From Prochlorococcus sp. AG-355-B23 (lineage in GTDB: Bacteria > Cyanobacteriota > Cyanobacteriia > PCC-6307 > Cyanobiaceae), in assembly GCA_003280935.1 (NCBI GenBank), contig QCDJ01000012.1:1-40159 (forward strand): a DNA stretch of 40,159 nucleotides, in the 5' to 3' direction. A program made the position numbers and the translations under genes. The notes beneath the pieces were generated by a model, which ran no database searches, was not told where the DNA came from, and saw only the letters and a program-made list of their open reading frames with translations. Position 1 is the first letter of the stretch; every line of letters starts with the position of its first letter. Of this stretch, positions 25,847 through 34,714 are shown piece by piece.

Positions 25847-27655
25847 TTAACCGTAATTTAGAATTATCAATGCTGGCACTGTTAATGACATTATAAGTGT
25901 TAATCCAGCTCCGTATTTTGCGATATCAAAAAATCTATATCTTCCAGGACCATAAACCATTAAATTTGTTTGATAACCCATTGGAGTCAAAAAAGATTGA
26001 CTTGCACCGAATAAAACAAGCATTATTAAAGCATTTGATGAAATGCCTAAAACATTTGAGAATTCAATAGCAACAGGCAAAATCAAAGCAACCGAAGCAG
26101 CATTACTTATAAATTGTGTAAGAATAACTGTCGATACAAAAATTACGACTAGTGCAAAATAAAGAGGCATTCCATTAAGGACAAAGTTTAGATTGACTGC
26201 AATTAAGTCTGCTAATCCTGTTACCTGCATAGCTACACTAAAACATGATAAAGATCCCAACAATAAAATGACATCTAACCTAATGGATTTTTGTATCTCT
26301 GCAGGTCTTAAACATCCACAAGCAACCATAGCAATGACTGCTAAAAGAACCGAGCCTACTAATGGAATATTGGAAACCGAAGGCAAAACTACCATTCCTA
26401 TTGCAATTCCAATAGATATAGGTTTTTTTATCAAGAAAGGTAAATCATCTTCGAATTGATCTAAAATAAGCAAATCATTACTAGCTTGCAAACCTCTTAT
26501 TGAATCTAACGGTGCTTGCAATAATAATACATCTCCAGCCCTTAAAACAGCTTGACCTAATCTCTCCTGAACAGTTTGTTGACCTCTTCTTAGTGCCAAA
26601 ACTGTTGCATTATGACGTTGCCTAAATCTTAATTCTCTCAAACTTGCACCAGCTAGAGTTGAGCCGGCTGGTAAGAGGGCTTCAAATGTCTTAGTGCCTT
26701 CATCATCTGAGAAAACATTAGCTCCACCGAAAGATGTTTTGTTTTCGCCTAACAAAATGGTATGTTCCTGCTGCAGCCTGAATAAGTCTGCCCTTGTAAC
26801 GCGGATTATTAACCTATCATCTGGTTCAATCTTTCTATCAGCCAAAGGAGGAAGAATAACTTTTCCATTTCGTTGCAATTCCAGAACATCAACGTCAAAT
26901 CGTCTTTGCAATCTACTATTTCTGACAGATTGTCCAACTAATTCTGAAGTAGAGGGAATAGTAACTTCAGTAAAGTATATGTTCATATCACCATTTTTAA
27001 TAAATTCCTTATCTCTTCCTCTATCTGGCAAAAGCATGTCAGAGACTAAAATCATATAGGTCGTACCTATCAGCCATACAGGAATTCCAATTGACGTCAA
27101 ACTAAATAATTCCAAAGCTCCATAACCTAATTGTTGACTAATATCACTTACAAGAAGATTTACTGAGCTGCCCAATAATGTCAGGGTTCCACCTAGTAAA
27201 GTAGCAAAAGAAAGAGGTAATAAAACTTTTGATGGTGATATATTTCTCCGCTCGCACCAACCTTCAATTAAGGGTAACAAAGATGCTACTACTGGCGTAT
27301 TAGGCACAATTCCAGATATTGGCGCAATCAAAAAAGCTATTAAAGAAATTAATTTCCTTGGCGTTCTAATACTTTCAGAAGAAATCAATTCTCTTACTCT
27401 GTCTAGAGCACCACTTTTAAATAATGCAGAAGAAACTGCAAACAAACCCATAAGAGTAATTAAGGATGGGCTACCAAATCCAGCTAAAGCTTTTTCAGGA
27501 GAAAGAACCCCTGTAGCTATAAATATTCCAACACATAACAAACCTGTCAATTCGGGCGCAATAGTATTTTTAATAAACAAAATTATTGACATTATCAAAA
27601 CCACTACCGTTAAAAACGCATCAAAATTATTACTAACTACTGCAATTAAATTCAT
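25847..27655 (-). CDS. DASS/SLC13-type transporter with two RCK_C domains
   Basis: A 602-residue membrane protein. The N-terminal membrane half (about 1-205) and C-terminal half (about 405-600) have the divalent anion/Na+ symporter pattern, with SNT-like motifs GSSVNLL (162-168) and ISNAASVALILP. Between them are two RCK_C (TrkA_C) domains (about 225-295 and 322-390). Such proteins are annotated as possible sodium/sulfate symporters, but the substrate is unproven. It is the first gene of an operon with ktrB and ktrA, which suggests a joint role in ion or osmotic balance. Confidence 0.85.
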   Translation of the reverse strand: MNLIAVVSNNFDAFLTVVVLIMSIILFIKNTIAPELTGLLCVGIFIATGVLSPEKALAGFGSPSLITLMGLFAVSSALFKSGALDRVRELISSESIRTPRKLISLIAFLIAPISGIVPNTPVVASLLPLIEGWCERRNISPSKVLLPLSFATLLGGTLTLLGSSVNLLVSDISQQLGYGALELFSLTSIGIPVWLIGTTYMILVSDMLLPDRGRDKEFIKNGDMNIYFTEVTIPSTSELVGQSVRNSRLQRRFDVDVLELQRNGKVILPPLADRKIEPDDRLIIRVTRADLFRLQQEHTILLGENKTSFGGANVFSDDEGTKTFEALLPAGSTLAGASLRELRFRQRHNATVLALRRGQQTVQERLGQAVLRAGDVLLLQAPLDSIRGLQASNDLLILDQFEDDLPFLIKKPISIGIAIGMVVLPSVSNIPLVGSVLLAVIAMVACGCLRPAEIQKSIRLDVILLLGSLSCFSVAMQVTGLADLIAVNLNFVLNGMPLYFALVVIFVSTVILTQFISNAASVALILPVAIEFSNVLGISSNALIMLVLFGASQSFLTPMGYQTNLMVYGPGRYRFFDIAKYGAGLTLIMSLTVPALIILNYG

Positions 27656-27714
27656 ACGAAACTTATTTAACTCAATATACCCAAAAACAATATTTCCAAA
27701 AAGTTTAATTAAAA

Positions 27715-28899
27715 TTATCTTTTTTTAAGAAACTTTTTAAAAATAGATTTTTTTTGGAATATCCATGAAGATGCAGATTTTAAACTTTCAGTAATATCAG
27801 GCAACTTAGAAGCATATATAAGTCGTCTTGCCTCAAAAGCTAATTTCCCAGATAAAGTAACCCCAAGGCCAGAAATTGAAGCTTCTCCAATTCCTAAGCT
27901 AATCATTTCACCATTGTCTTTAAATTCAAAGGGTAAAAGCTTCTTTCCTTGAATTAGAAGTTCTAAATTATTAGCCAAATAATTTCCTTCCTGCATGGCC
28001 AGCTGAGCAGTTATGGGTAAATCCTCCATTCCTTCAATAACTGAAATATCGCCAATAGCAAAGCAATTTTTATATTTTTCTATTTGCAAATTATTATTAA
28101 CTAAAATTCGTCCACGTTTTTTTGTTATTTGATCAGTTTCTAAATAAGACAAGTTAGATTTAACACCTGCAGTCCAAATAACAATATCTTTATCCAAGGA
28201 AGTTATTCCAACCTCACTAGCAATACTAATCTTAGTTTCTGAGACTTCTTTAACTGTGGAATTCAAAAGAACGTTGATTTTTCTTTTTTCTAGTGCATTC
28301 TCTGCTTGTTCTCTATTAAAAATTTTATTTTTATTAAGGATTTCATTTGATTTTTCTATGACATTAATTTCAAATTGGTCTTGAAATATATCTTTAATTT
28401 TGCATGCCAACTCTATTCCAGAGGGACCACCTCCAACTATGAATAACTTTTTATGCGAAGCAGTATCTTGTGATTTTTTTAAAAAAGAATTTAATTTATT
28501 TAGATCGTGAGCATCATTAAAAAAATAACAATTTTCATCTACGCCTTTTATGGAAAAACTATTTGGAATAGATCCTGTACAGATAACAAGATACTGATAA
28601 CTTAATTTTAAATCATCACTAAATTCAAGAATATTTTCTTTAAACGAAATCTTGGTTAAGCTATTTCTTAAAAAAGTTATACCCACATCAGAAAAAATAT
28701 TTGCAAATTTTGGTGTGGCTTCCCAACTTCTTATTTCTTTACTTAAAACTTCATACATTAAAGGTTTAAATATAAAGTTAGTTTCAGAATCAACAACAAG
28801 AATCGGTAAAGAAGGATTAAGATTCTTTAAATTCAAAGCACATGTCATACCTGCAAAACCTGCTCCAACTATTACTATTGGTTTTTGTATTGATTTCAT
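27715..28899 (-). CDS. type-II NADH dehydrogenase-like flavoprotein
   Basis: A 394-residue FAD/NAD(P) oxidoreductase with the FAD motif VGAGFAG (11-17), a second dinucleotide motif VGGGPSG around residue 155, and IWTAGVKSN and NCFAIGDIS further on. It resembles the NDH-2 (Ndb) family that reduces quinone with NAD(P)H without proton pumping. The C-terminal segment (about 330-394) is basic and probably membrane-associated. A role in quinone reduction or vitamin K synthesis, as for NdbB, is possible. It diverges from cysH over 95 bases. Confidence 0.78.
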   Translation of the reverse strand: MKSIQKPIVIVGAGFAGMTCALNLKNLNPSLPILVVDSETNFIFKPLMYEVLSKEIRSWEATPKFANIFSDVGITFLRNSLTKISFKENILEFSDDLKLSYQYLVICTGSIPNSFSIKGVDENCYFFNDAHDLNKLNSFLKKSQDTASHKKLFIVGGGPSGIELACKIKDIFQDQFEINVIEKSNEILNKNKIFNREQAENALEKRKINVLLNSTVKEVSETKISIASEVGITSLDKDIVIWTAGVKSNLSYLETDQITKKRGRILVNNNLQIEKYKNCFAIGDISVIEGMEDLPITAQLAMQEGNYLANNLELLIQGKKLLPFEFKDNGEMISLGIGEASISGLGVTLSGKLAFEARRLIYASKLPDITESLKSASSWIFQKKSIFKKFLKKR

Positions 28900-28994
28900 T
28901 AGAGAAATATTATTAGGCGTAACTGTATTATTAAACTATACGAATAATTTCTAAATTGAGCGAAATAAAATTAAACTCATAACCAAACTGAAGA

Positions 28995-29717
28995 ATGATT
29001 GAAAAACTCCACAAAGATATTCAAACTGAATTGAGGAAATATAATCAAGAGCTAGTAGATATGAAGCCTCAAGAAATGATTACATGGGGTTATGAAAAGT
29101 TTGATAATCAATTTGCTATTACAACAAGTTTTGGTATACAGTCATCAGTCCTTTTAGATATGGTCAGTAAATTATGTCTACAAAAAAAAATCAAAATATT
29201 TTGGATAGATACAGGTTACCTTCCTCCAGAAACATACCATTACGCTGAAAAACTTATTGATAATTTATCCTTAGAAGTTGAAGTTTTGCAAAGTGAATTA
29301 TCTCCAGCGAGAATGGAGGCCAAATACGGAAAACTTTGGGAAACAAATAAAGAGAGTGATTTAGATAAATATCATGAATTGAGAAAAATAAAACCTTTAG
29401 AAAATGGTCTAGAAAAATATGATATTTTCTGCTGGGCAAGCGGTGTTAGATCAAGTCAAACAGAAAATAGAAACAAAATGAAATTCCTAGACTTAATTCG
29501 TAAAAGACTCTCTTTAAGACCTTTATTAAATTGGACAAATAAAGATATTTTTTATTATATGGAAGAGAATAATTTACCTGCCCATCCACTTTTTATCAAA
29601 GGTTATTCTTCTGTAGGAGATTGGCATTCAAGCAGTGCCGATGGTATAGAAACGAAGGGCAGAGATACAAGATTTGGGGGGATTAAACAAGAATGTGGAA
29701 TACACACTAATGATTAA
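28995..29717 (+). CDS. cysH: phosphoadenylyl-sulfate (PAPS) reductase
   Basis: CysH reduces PAPS to sulfite in sulfate assimilation, using thioredoxin. The 240-residue protein has the PP-loop-like TTSFGIQS (43-50), FWIDTGYLPPETY, the substrate-binding ASGVRSSQTENR, and the C-terminal catalytic ECGIH with C234. The cysteine pairs of the 4Fe-4S APS reductases are absent: only a single C146 lies before WASGVR. It is therefore the cluster-free PAPS type. coaX follows 15 bases later. Confidence 0.88.
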   Translation: MIEKLHKDIQTELRKYNQELVDMKPQEMITWGYEKFDNQFAITTSFGIQSSVLLDMVSKLCLQKKIKIFWIDTGYLPPETYHYAEKLIDNLSLEVEVLQSELSPARMEAKYGKLWETNKESDLDKYHELRKIKPLENGLEKYDIFCWASGVRSSQTENRNKMKFLDLIRKRLSLRPLLNWTNKDIFYYMEENNLPAHPLFIKGYSSVGDWHSSSADGIETKGRDTRFGGIKQECGIHTND

Positions 29718-29732
29718 ATTGATCATAGAACA

Positions 29733-30422
29733 ATGGTCTCAGATATAAATTTTTTATTAGTAGGCAATAGTAGGCTTCATTGGGCAAAATATTCTCAGAA
29801 TCATTCTAAATTCTTCCATACCAAAAAAGAGCAAAAAGTTCCCGAGAATATAGATCTTGATCAATTAATTTGGGCTTCTGTAGGAAAAACACCAAATTTT
29901 TTGCTGAATGAAGAAAATGAAATAAAAACTAAAAATATTCAATTATCAAATCTTCCTGATTATTTTGGAGTTGATAGAGCTCTTGCCTGTATTGCTGCTT
30001 TAAAAATTATTGAAAACCCTTTAAAAAAAAATTTGCTAATTGCAGATTTTGGCACAATATTATCAATAACAAAATTGAATTCGAATGGATCAATTATTGG
30101 AGGTCAACTTCTTCCAGGTTTTCTAACACAATTAAAATCAATGGAACAAAATACAAAAAATCTTAAAGTACCTAAAAAATATGATATTCCGATCAAAGAT
30201 TTTTTAATTAATACAGAAGAAGCAATCTTAAAAGGAGTAATAAACTCACTTACTGGCGTGATTAATAGTTTATTTAATCCCGCAAAGGATATTTTAATAA
30301 TCTGTGGAGGAGACTCTCAATTTCTCAAAAAATCTCTAAAAACTCAAAAAGAAAATATTATCAATGCTCCTAATTTGGTTATGGAAGGGATGATTATTCA
30401 CCACCTGTCCGTAAAAAATTAG
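29733..30422 (+). CDS. coaX: type III pantothenate kinase
   Basis: CoaX phosphorylates pantothenate, the first step of coenzyme A synthesis. The 229-residue ASKHA-fold protein shows LLVGNSRLHWA at the N-terminus, GVDRALACIAAL, IADFGT and GGQLLPGF. The N-terminal phosphate motif, normally DxGNTR, here lacks the aspartate (LVGNSR). The stop codon overlaps that of the convergent bcp gene as TTAG. Confidence 0.83.
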   Translation: MVSDINFLLVGNSRLHWAKYSQNHSKFFHTKKEQKVPENIDLDQLIWASVGKTPNFLLNEENEIKTKNIQLSNLPDYFGVDRALACIAALKIIENPLKKNLLIADFGTILSITKLNSNGSIIGGQLLPGFLTQLKSMEQNTKNLKVPKKYDIPIKDFLINTEEAILKGVINSLTGVINSLFNPAKDILIICGGDSQFLKKSLKTQKENIINAPNLVMEGMIIHHLSVKN

Positions 30423-30886
30423 CTTATCCCAAGGTCTGCAATTATATGATCAGCCATTATTGCTGCTTTTACCTTTAAGTAAATTTTTTCGATGTTCCCA
30501 TCAGTATCGATCAAAAAAGTATTCCTCATCATTCCCATATATTCCTTTCCCATAAATTTCTTGAGTCCATAGCTATCGTAATCAGAGGAAACGTTAAAAG
30601 GTTCAGGATCAGTTAAAAGAATAAAAGGTAAATTAAATTTTTCTATAAACTTCTGATGAGAGGATGCATTATCTTTACTAATACCTAGCACAACAATATT
30701 ATTTTTTTGGAGTAAATCCCAATTCTCTTTAAAATTACATGCTTCTTTAGTACATCCTGGAGTATTATCTTTTGGATAAAAATATAGTATTATTCTTTTA
30801 CCTTTAAAATCACTAAGAGAAACTTCTCTTTCAAAAGAATCTTTTAATTTAAATTCTGGTGCTTTGTCGCCAACCTTAAGAGCCAT
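30419..30886 (-). CDS. bcp: thioredoxin-dependent peroxiredoxin, Bcp/PrxQ type
   Basis: A 155-residue peroxiredoxin that reduces hydroperoxides. The motif DNTPGCTKEACNF carries the peroxidatic C45 and resolving C50 five residues later, the PrxQ arrangement. MALKVGDKAPEFKLKD is the usual N-terminus, so the ATG at 30886 is chosen over one 26 codons upstream at 30964. The first base of this gene is also the first base of the divergent phosphopantetheinyl transferase gene. Confidence 0.9.
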   Translation of the reverse strand: MALKVGDKAPEFKLKDSFEREVSLSDFKGKRIILYFYPKDNTPGCTKEACNFKENWDLLQKNNIVVLGISKDNASSHQKFIEKFNLPFILLTDPEPFNVSSDYDSYGLKKFMGKEYMGMMRNTFLIDTDGNIEKIYLKVKAAIMADHIIADLGIS

Positions 30887-31542
30887 TGAAATTATTAAAT
30901 AAGTATAAATATAAAATACCAAAAATTTGGTTTTATGAGATAAAGGGTGTGCAAGATGTCGCAACAGTAGAAGAAATTAAAATTGCAAAAAAACTAACAA
31001 GTTCAAGATCAAAGATTTTTTTAGAAACAAGAGCTTATTTACGACAATCACTTTCAACACTTTTTGATTTAGACCCCCTAGGTATTCCAATTAATGCTCA
31101 TCCTGGAAAACCTCCAAGTTTACCCTCTGGAATGGGAAATATAAGCTTAAGTCACTGTAAAGATGCTATTACTATTGTGTGGCATAAAAGCAAAATAGGA
31201 ATTGATATTGAGAGAACAGATAGAGATTTTAAACATATAAAATTTGCAGAAAAATATTTTTTTCATACCAATAAATCAAACCATAATAATTATTTGACAA
31301 AAAATATGATCTTAAATCAATGGTGTGCTGTTGAAGCGGCTGTAAAATGGGATCATGGAAAATTATCTAAAGACATTAAACATTGGCAATTTTTTGAAAA
31401 GTCAAAAGAGTTAATTCATAAGAAGAAAAACATACATTTGAATTATTCACAGATTAACTTCCATAATTGGACTATCGCTTTAGCCTACGAAGAAAAAACT
31501 TCTTTTAATCCTGAGATTATTTGTTGTTCAAAAAATTTTTAG
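30886..31542 (+). CDS. 4'-phosphopantetheinyl transferase
   Basis: Sfp/HetI-type enzymes load phosphopantetheine from CoA onto acyl carrier proteins. The 218-residue protein has ISLSHCKDAI, the Mg-binding GIDIERTDRD and the second-half motif WCAVEAAVKW. The only upstream start in frame is TTG 30886, needed to include the first beta strand (IPKIWFYEI); a GTG about 20 codons in would remove it. The TTG overlaps the bcp ATG by one base. The stop overlaps the rarA stop as TTAG. Confidence 0.8.
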   Translation: MKLLNKYKYKIPKIWFYEIKGVQDVATVEEIKIAKKLTSSRSKIFLETRAYLRQSLSTLFDLDPLGIPINAHPGKPPSLPSGMGNISLSHCKDAITIVWHKSKIGIDIERTDRDFKHIKFAEKYFFHTNKSNHNNYLTKNMILNQWCAVEAAVKWDHGKLSKDIKHWQFFEKSKELIHKKKNIHLNYSQINFHNWTIALAYEEKTSFNPEIICCSKNF

Positions 31543-32828
31543 TTTTCTTTTCTTCTAAGCAGTTCTTCATATTGAGTTTTTTCCCATCCATTATTATTTG
31601 GTTCCCATATTTTTAAACCTCTTAAAGATTTAGGAAAATATTCTTGTGCGACCCAATTACCTGGATAATTATGAGGATTGATATAACTACTCGAATTATT
31701 TTTTAAATGCAGTGGAACATCAAAAACATTGGTAGTCTTGATTGTTTCAATTGCTTTAAAAATACTTTTCATACTATTACTTTTTGGAGAGATAGCTAAA
31801 TATAAAGAAGCCTGCGTTAAAAAATATAATCCTTCTGGGAAACCTACTCTATCAAAAGCATCACAACAGGATTGTACAACTACTATGGCATTAGGATCAG
31901 CTATTCCAATATCTTCACTGGCGGATATAAGTAGTCTTCTAAAAATAAAATTTGGATCTTCACCAGCCTCCAGCATATTCGCAAGCCAGAATAAAGTTGC
32001 ATCTGGATCAGAACCTCTTATGGACTTGATAAAGGCACTTATTACATCATAATGATTTTGACCATTTTTATCGTAAACAATATTTTTCTTTTGAATTGCA
32101 TCCTCTGCTATTGAAAGATTAATATTGATTTCTTTAGCATCATTTTCAGCATTTGTTTCTATGGCCATCTCTAGCGCATTGATTAATGTTCTTGCATCAC
32201 CTCCAGAAAATTTAATTAAATGACTTATAGCATCTTGAGTTAAATAAACCTTTTTTGAATCATTTTGTTTTGAATAGTGAGTTATGACTTTTTGTATTAT
32301 TTTCTGCAGATCATTTTCTGCCAAAGGAAGTAATGTAAAAATACGAGACCTGCTAACAAGCGCTTTATTAACAGCAAAGAAAGGGTTTTCAGTTGTAGCA
32401 CCAATAAAAGTTATAGTTCCATTTTCTATTGAAGGTAATAAAGCATCTTGCTGAACTGATGTAAATCTATGAACCTCATCGATAAATAAAATTGTTTTTC
32501 TTTTTGAATTTATTAATCTATCTTTTGCATTAGCGATTTCATTTCTTAATTCTTTAACACTTGATAATACTGCATTTAGCTTAATTAATTTTGAACGCGT
32601 ATTAAAGGAAATAATTTCAATTAGAGTAGTTTTTCCAACACCCGGAGGGCCAGAAAAAATAAAATTACTAATCCTATCGTTTAATATTGCACTTCTTAAA
32701 AGCGAATTTTCATTCAGGATTGGTTGTTGACCAAAAAAATCTTCCAAATTCTTTGGTCTTAATTTATCTGCCAAAGGTGCATTGTTTTCTATTTGAGAAT
32801 TATTAGTAAATAAATTTTCTGAATGCAT
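31539..32828 (-). CDS. rarA: replication-associated recombination protein A
   Basis: RarA/MgsA is a clamp-loader-like AAA+ ATPase acting at stalled forks. The 429-residue protein has Walker A GPPGVGKTT (60-68), Walker B FIDEVHR (115-121), sensor 1 GATTENP (143-149) and the family's C-terminal domain with IRGSDPDATLFWLANMLEAGEDP. It lies 33 bases after pgm on the same strand. Confidence 0.93.
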   Translation of the reverse strand: MHSENLFTNNSQIENNAPLADKLRPKNLEDFFGQQPILNENSLLRSAILNDRISNFIFSGPPGVGKTTLIEIISFNTRSKLIKLNAVLSSVKELRNEIANAKDRLINSKRKTILFIDEVHRFTSVQQDALLPSIENGTITFIGATTENPFFAVNKALVSRSRIFTLLPLAENDLQKIIQKVITHYSKQNDSKKVYLTQDAISHLIKFSGGDARTLINALEMAIETNAENDAKEININLSIAEDAIQKKNIVYDKNGQNHYDVISAFIKSIRGSDPDATLFWLANMLEAGEDPNFIFRRLLISASEDIGIADPNAIVVVQSCCDAFDRVGFPEGLYFLTQASLYLAISPKSNSMKSIFKAIETIKTTNVFDVPLHLKNNSSSYINPHNYPGNWVAQEYFPKSLRGLKIWEPNNNGWEKTQYEELLRRKEN

Positions 32829-32861
32829 ATAAATAAAATCAAAAAATCATTACTTTCAATT

Positions 32862-34499
32862 CTATGTAATTACTGTAGGAGTTTCCATTTGAGTAAGTTT
32901 TGAAATGTTCAATAAAGCATCTAAATCATCTATTAGAGGTTTCAAAGCGATCTGAGGATTTAACGAAAGATTCTGTTGAGGATTGAAAAATTTCTCAAAG
33001 TAAAGTCTTAATGTTGCACCCTTAGTTCCAGTTCCAGAAAGGCGCACAATTACTCGAGAATTATCATCAAGGACCAATCTTAAACCTTGATTTTCACTTA
33101 TGGAATTATCAACGGGATCTAAATATGAAAAGTTATCTGCAACTTTAACTAAATTGCCAGCAAAACTATTTCCTTTTAAATTTTCGAGCATAGAAGTTAG
33201 ATTACCAAAAATTTGATTAGCAATATTTGAGGGAATTGCCTCATAATCATGTCTTGAATAATAATTCCTACCAAATTGTTGCCAATGATTCTGCATCAAA
33301 TCACTTACCGAACATTTTTTCTCAGCTAAAACTTGTAACCAATACAAAACTGCCCATAGTCCATCTTTCTCTCTCACATGATTACTACCTGTTCCGAAAC
33401 TTTCTTCTCCACATAAAGTAATTAAATTAGAATCTAAAAGATTTCCAAAAAACTTCCAGCCAGTAGGTGTTTCGAAACAAGGTATATTTAATGCTCGAGC
33501 AACATTATCAACCGCTGAGCTGGTTGGCATTGATCGTGCCACACCTGTAATGCCATCTTTATATCCAGGGACACATTTTGTGTTAGCAGTGATGATTGCA
33601 AGACTATCACTAGGATTTACAAAACATCCACTTCCTAAAATCATATTCCTATCTCCATCTCCATCGCATGCAGCACCAAAACTATAAGATTTTTTATTTA
33701 ATAACAAATCAGCCAAGTGGGATGCGTAAGTAAGATTAGGATCAGGATGTAAACCTCCAAAATCTTTTAACGGATTACCATTCATGACACAATCAGGTGA
33801 AAGACCCATTTTTTCAACAAAAATATTTTTTGCATATGGGCCTGTAACCGCATTCATTGCATCAAAGATTAACGAGAAGTCTTTTTTTAAAAAATCACTA
33901 ATTTGATCAAAGTCAAAAATTTTCTCCATCAAATTAGAATAATCTGTTAATCCATCAATAATTTCTAAGGTAGTTTCGTCGTAAAGATAAGTTCCATATT
34001 CACTAAAATCAGGTAATTGGATTTTACAAATTTTATAACTAGTTAGTAATTGTGAAGCCTTGAAAATCTTATTAGTAATTATCTCAGGAGCTGGACCACC
34101 ATTAGAGATATTCAATTTCACTCCAAAGTCGCCATCAATCCCACCAGGATTATGACTTGCAGAAAGAATAATTCCACCAATAGCGTTTTCTTTTCTAATT
34201 AAATGTGATGTCGCAGGTGTTGATAATAAACCGTATTTTGGAACAATAACCTTTTGAACTTTATGAGCAATGCATATTTGGACAATTTTTTCTATTGCTT
34301 CAATATTGCCATATCTCCCATCACCACCAACTACTAATGTTGAACCTTTTAAATCTTCTAATGATTGTAGGATTGCTTCAATAAAAACTTCTAGATAATG
34401 TTCTTCCTGAAACTTTAAAGTACTTTTTCTTAATCCAGAGGTACCTGGTTTTTGATCTAGAAAAGGAGAATTGATATTAATTACACTTAATTGATTCAT
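32862..34499 (-). CDS. pgm: phosphoglucomutase (alpha-D-glucose-phosphate-specific)
   Basis: Interconverts glucose-1- and glucose-6-phosphate, linking glycogen metabolism to central carbon. The 545-residue protein has the substrate motif GTSGLRK (19-25), the phosphoserine loop SASHNPGG (113-120; catalytic S115), metal-binding DGDGDR (279-284), GEESFGTGSNHVREKDG and the C-terminal RLSGTGTKGATLRLY. The domain order and length match the eukaryote-like PGM1 branch. Confidence 0.94.
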   Translation of the reverse strand: MNQLSVININSPFLDQKPGTSGLRKSTLKFQEEHYLEVFIEAILQSLEDLKGSTLVVGGDGRYGNIEAIEKIVQICIAHKVQKVIVPKYGLLSTPATSHLIRKENAIGGIILSASHNPGGIDGDFGVKLNISNGGPAPEIITNKIFKASQLLTSYKICKIQLPDFSEYGTYLYDETTLEIIDGLTDYSNLMEKIFDFDQISDFLKKDFSLIFDAMNAVTGPYAKNIFVEKMGLSPDCVMNGNPLKDFGGLHPDPNLTYASHLADLLLNKKSYSFGAACDGDGDRNMILGSGCFVNPSDSLAIITANTKCVPGYKDGITGVARSMPTSSAVDNVARALNIPCFETPTGWKFFGNLLDSNLITLCGEESFGTGSNHVREKDGLWAVLYWLQVLAEKKCSVSDLMQNHWQQFGRNYYSRHDYEAIPSNIANQIFGNLTSMLENLKGNSFAGNLVKVADNFSYLDPVDNSISENQGLRLVLDDNSRVIVRLSGTGTKGATLRLYFEKFFNPQQNLSLNPQIALKPLIDDLDALLNISKLTQMETPTVIT

Positions 34500-34531
34500 A
34501 TTTTTAAGAAACTTCCAAAAATCTAACTAAA

Positions 34532-34702
34532 TTAATGAGGCATTTCGGAAGTTCTTAACATAGCGATAAACCATAATGAAGAAATTAGTAATGCACTAAG
34601 AATTCCATAGTTAACACCAAATTTAGAAATTGTAATTGGTACTATAAGAGGAAATGTTAATGCCCCAAACAATGGAGTAAAAGCTACAATTTTTTTCAGC
34701 AT
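34532..34702 (-). CDS. 56-aa two-helix membrane protein
   Basis: Reading from ATG 34702 gives a 56-residue protein with two hydrophobic helices (about 5-25 and 31-49) and a tail MLRTSEMPH. The tail seems familiar from small cyanobacterial membrane proteins, but I cannot name the family. It begins 12 bases after the DUF4912 gene and ends 32 bases before pgm, so it belongs to that minus-strand run. Confidence 0.65.
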   Translation of the reverse strand: MLKKIVAFTPLFGALTFPLIVPITISKFGVNYGILSALLISSLWFIAMLRTSEMPH

Positions 34703-34714
34703 TAATTTAATCTA

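Noticed and set aside
26694..27059. A 121-codon plus-strand frame inside the DASS transporter gene
   Set aside because: It is antisense to the RCK_C region, and its sequence shows no domain.
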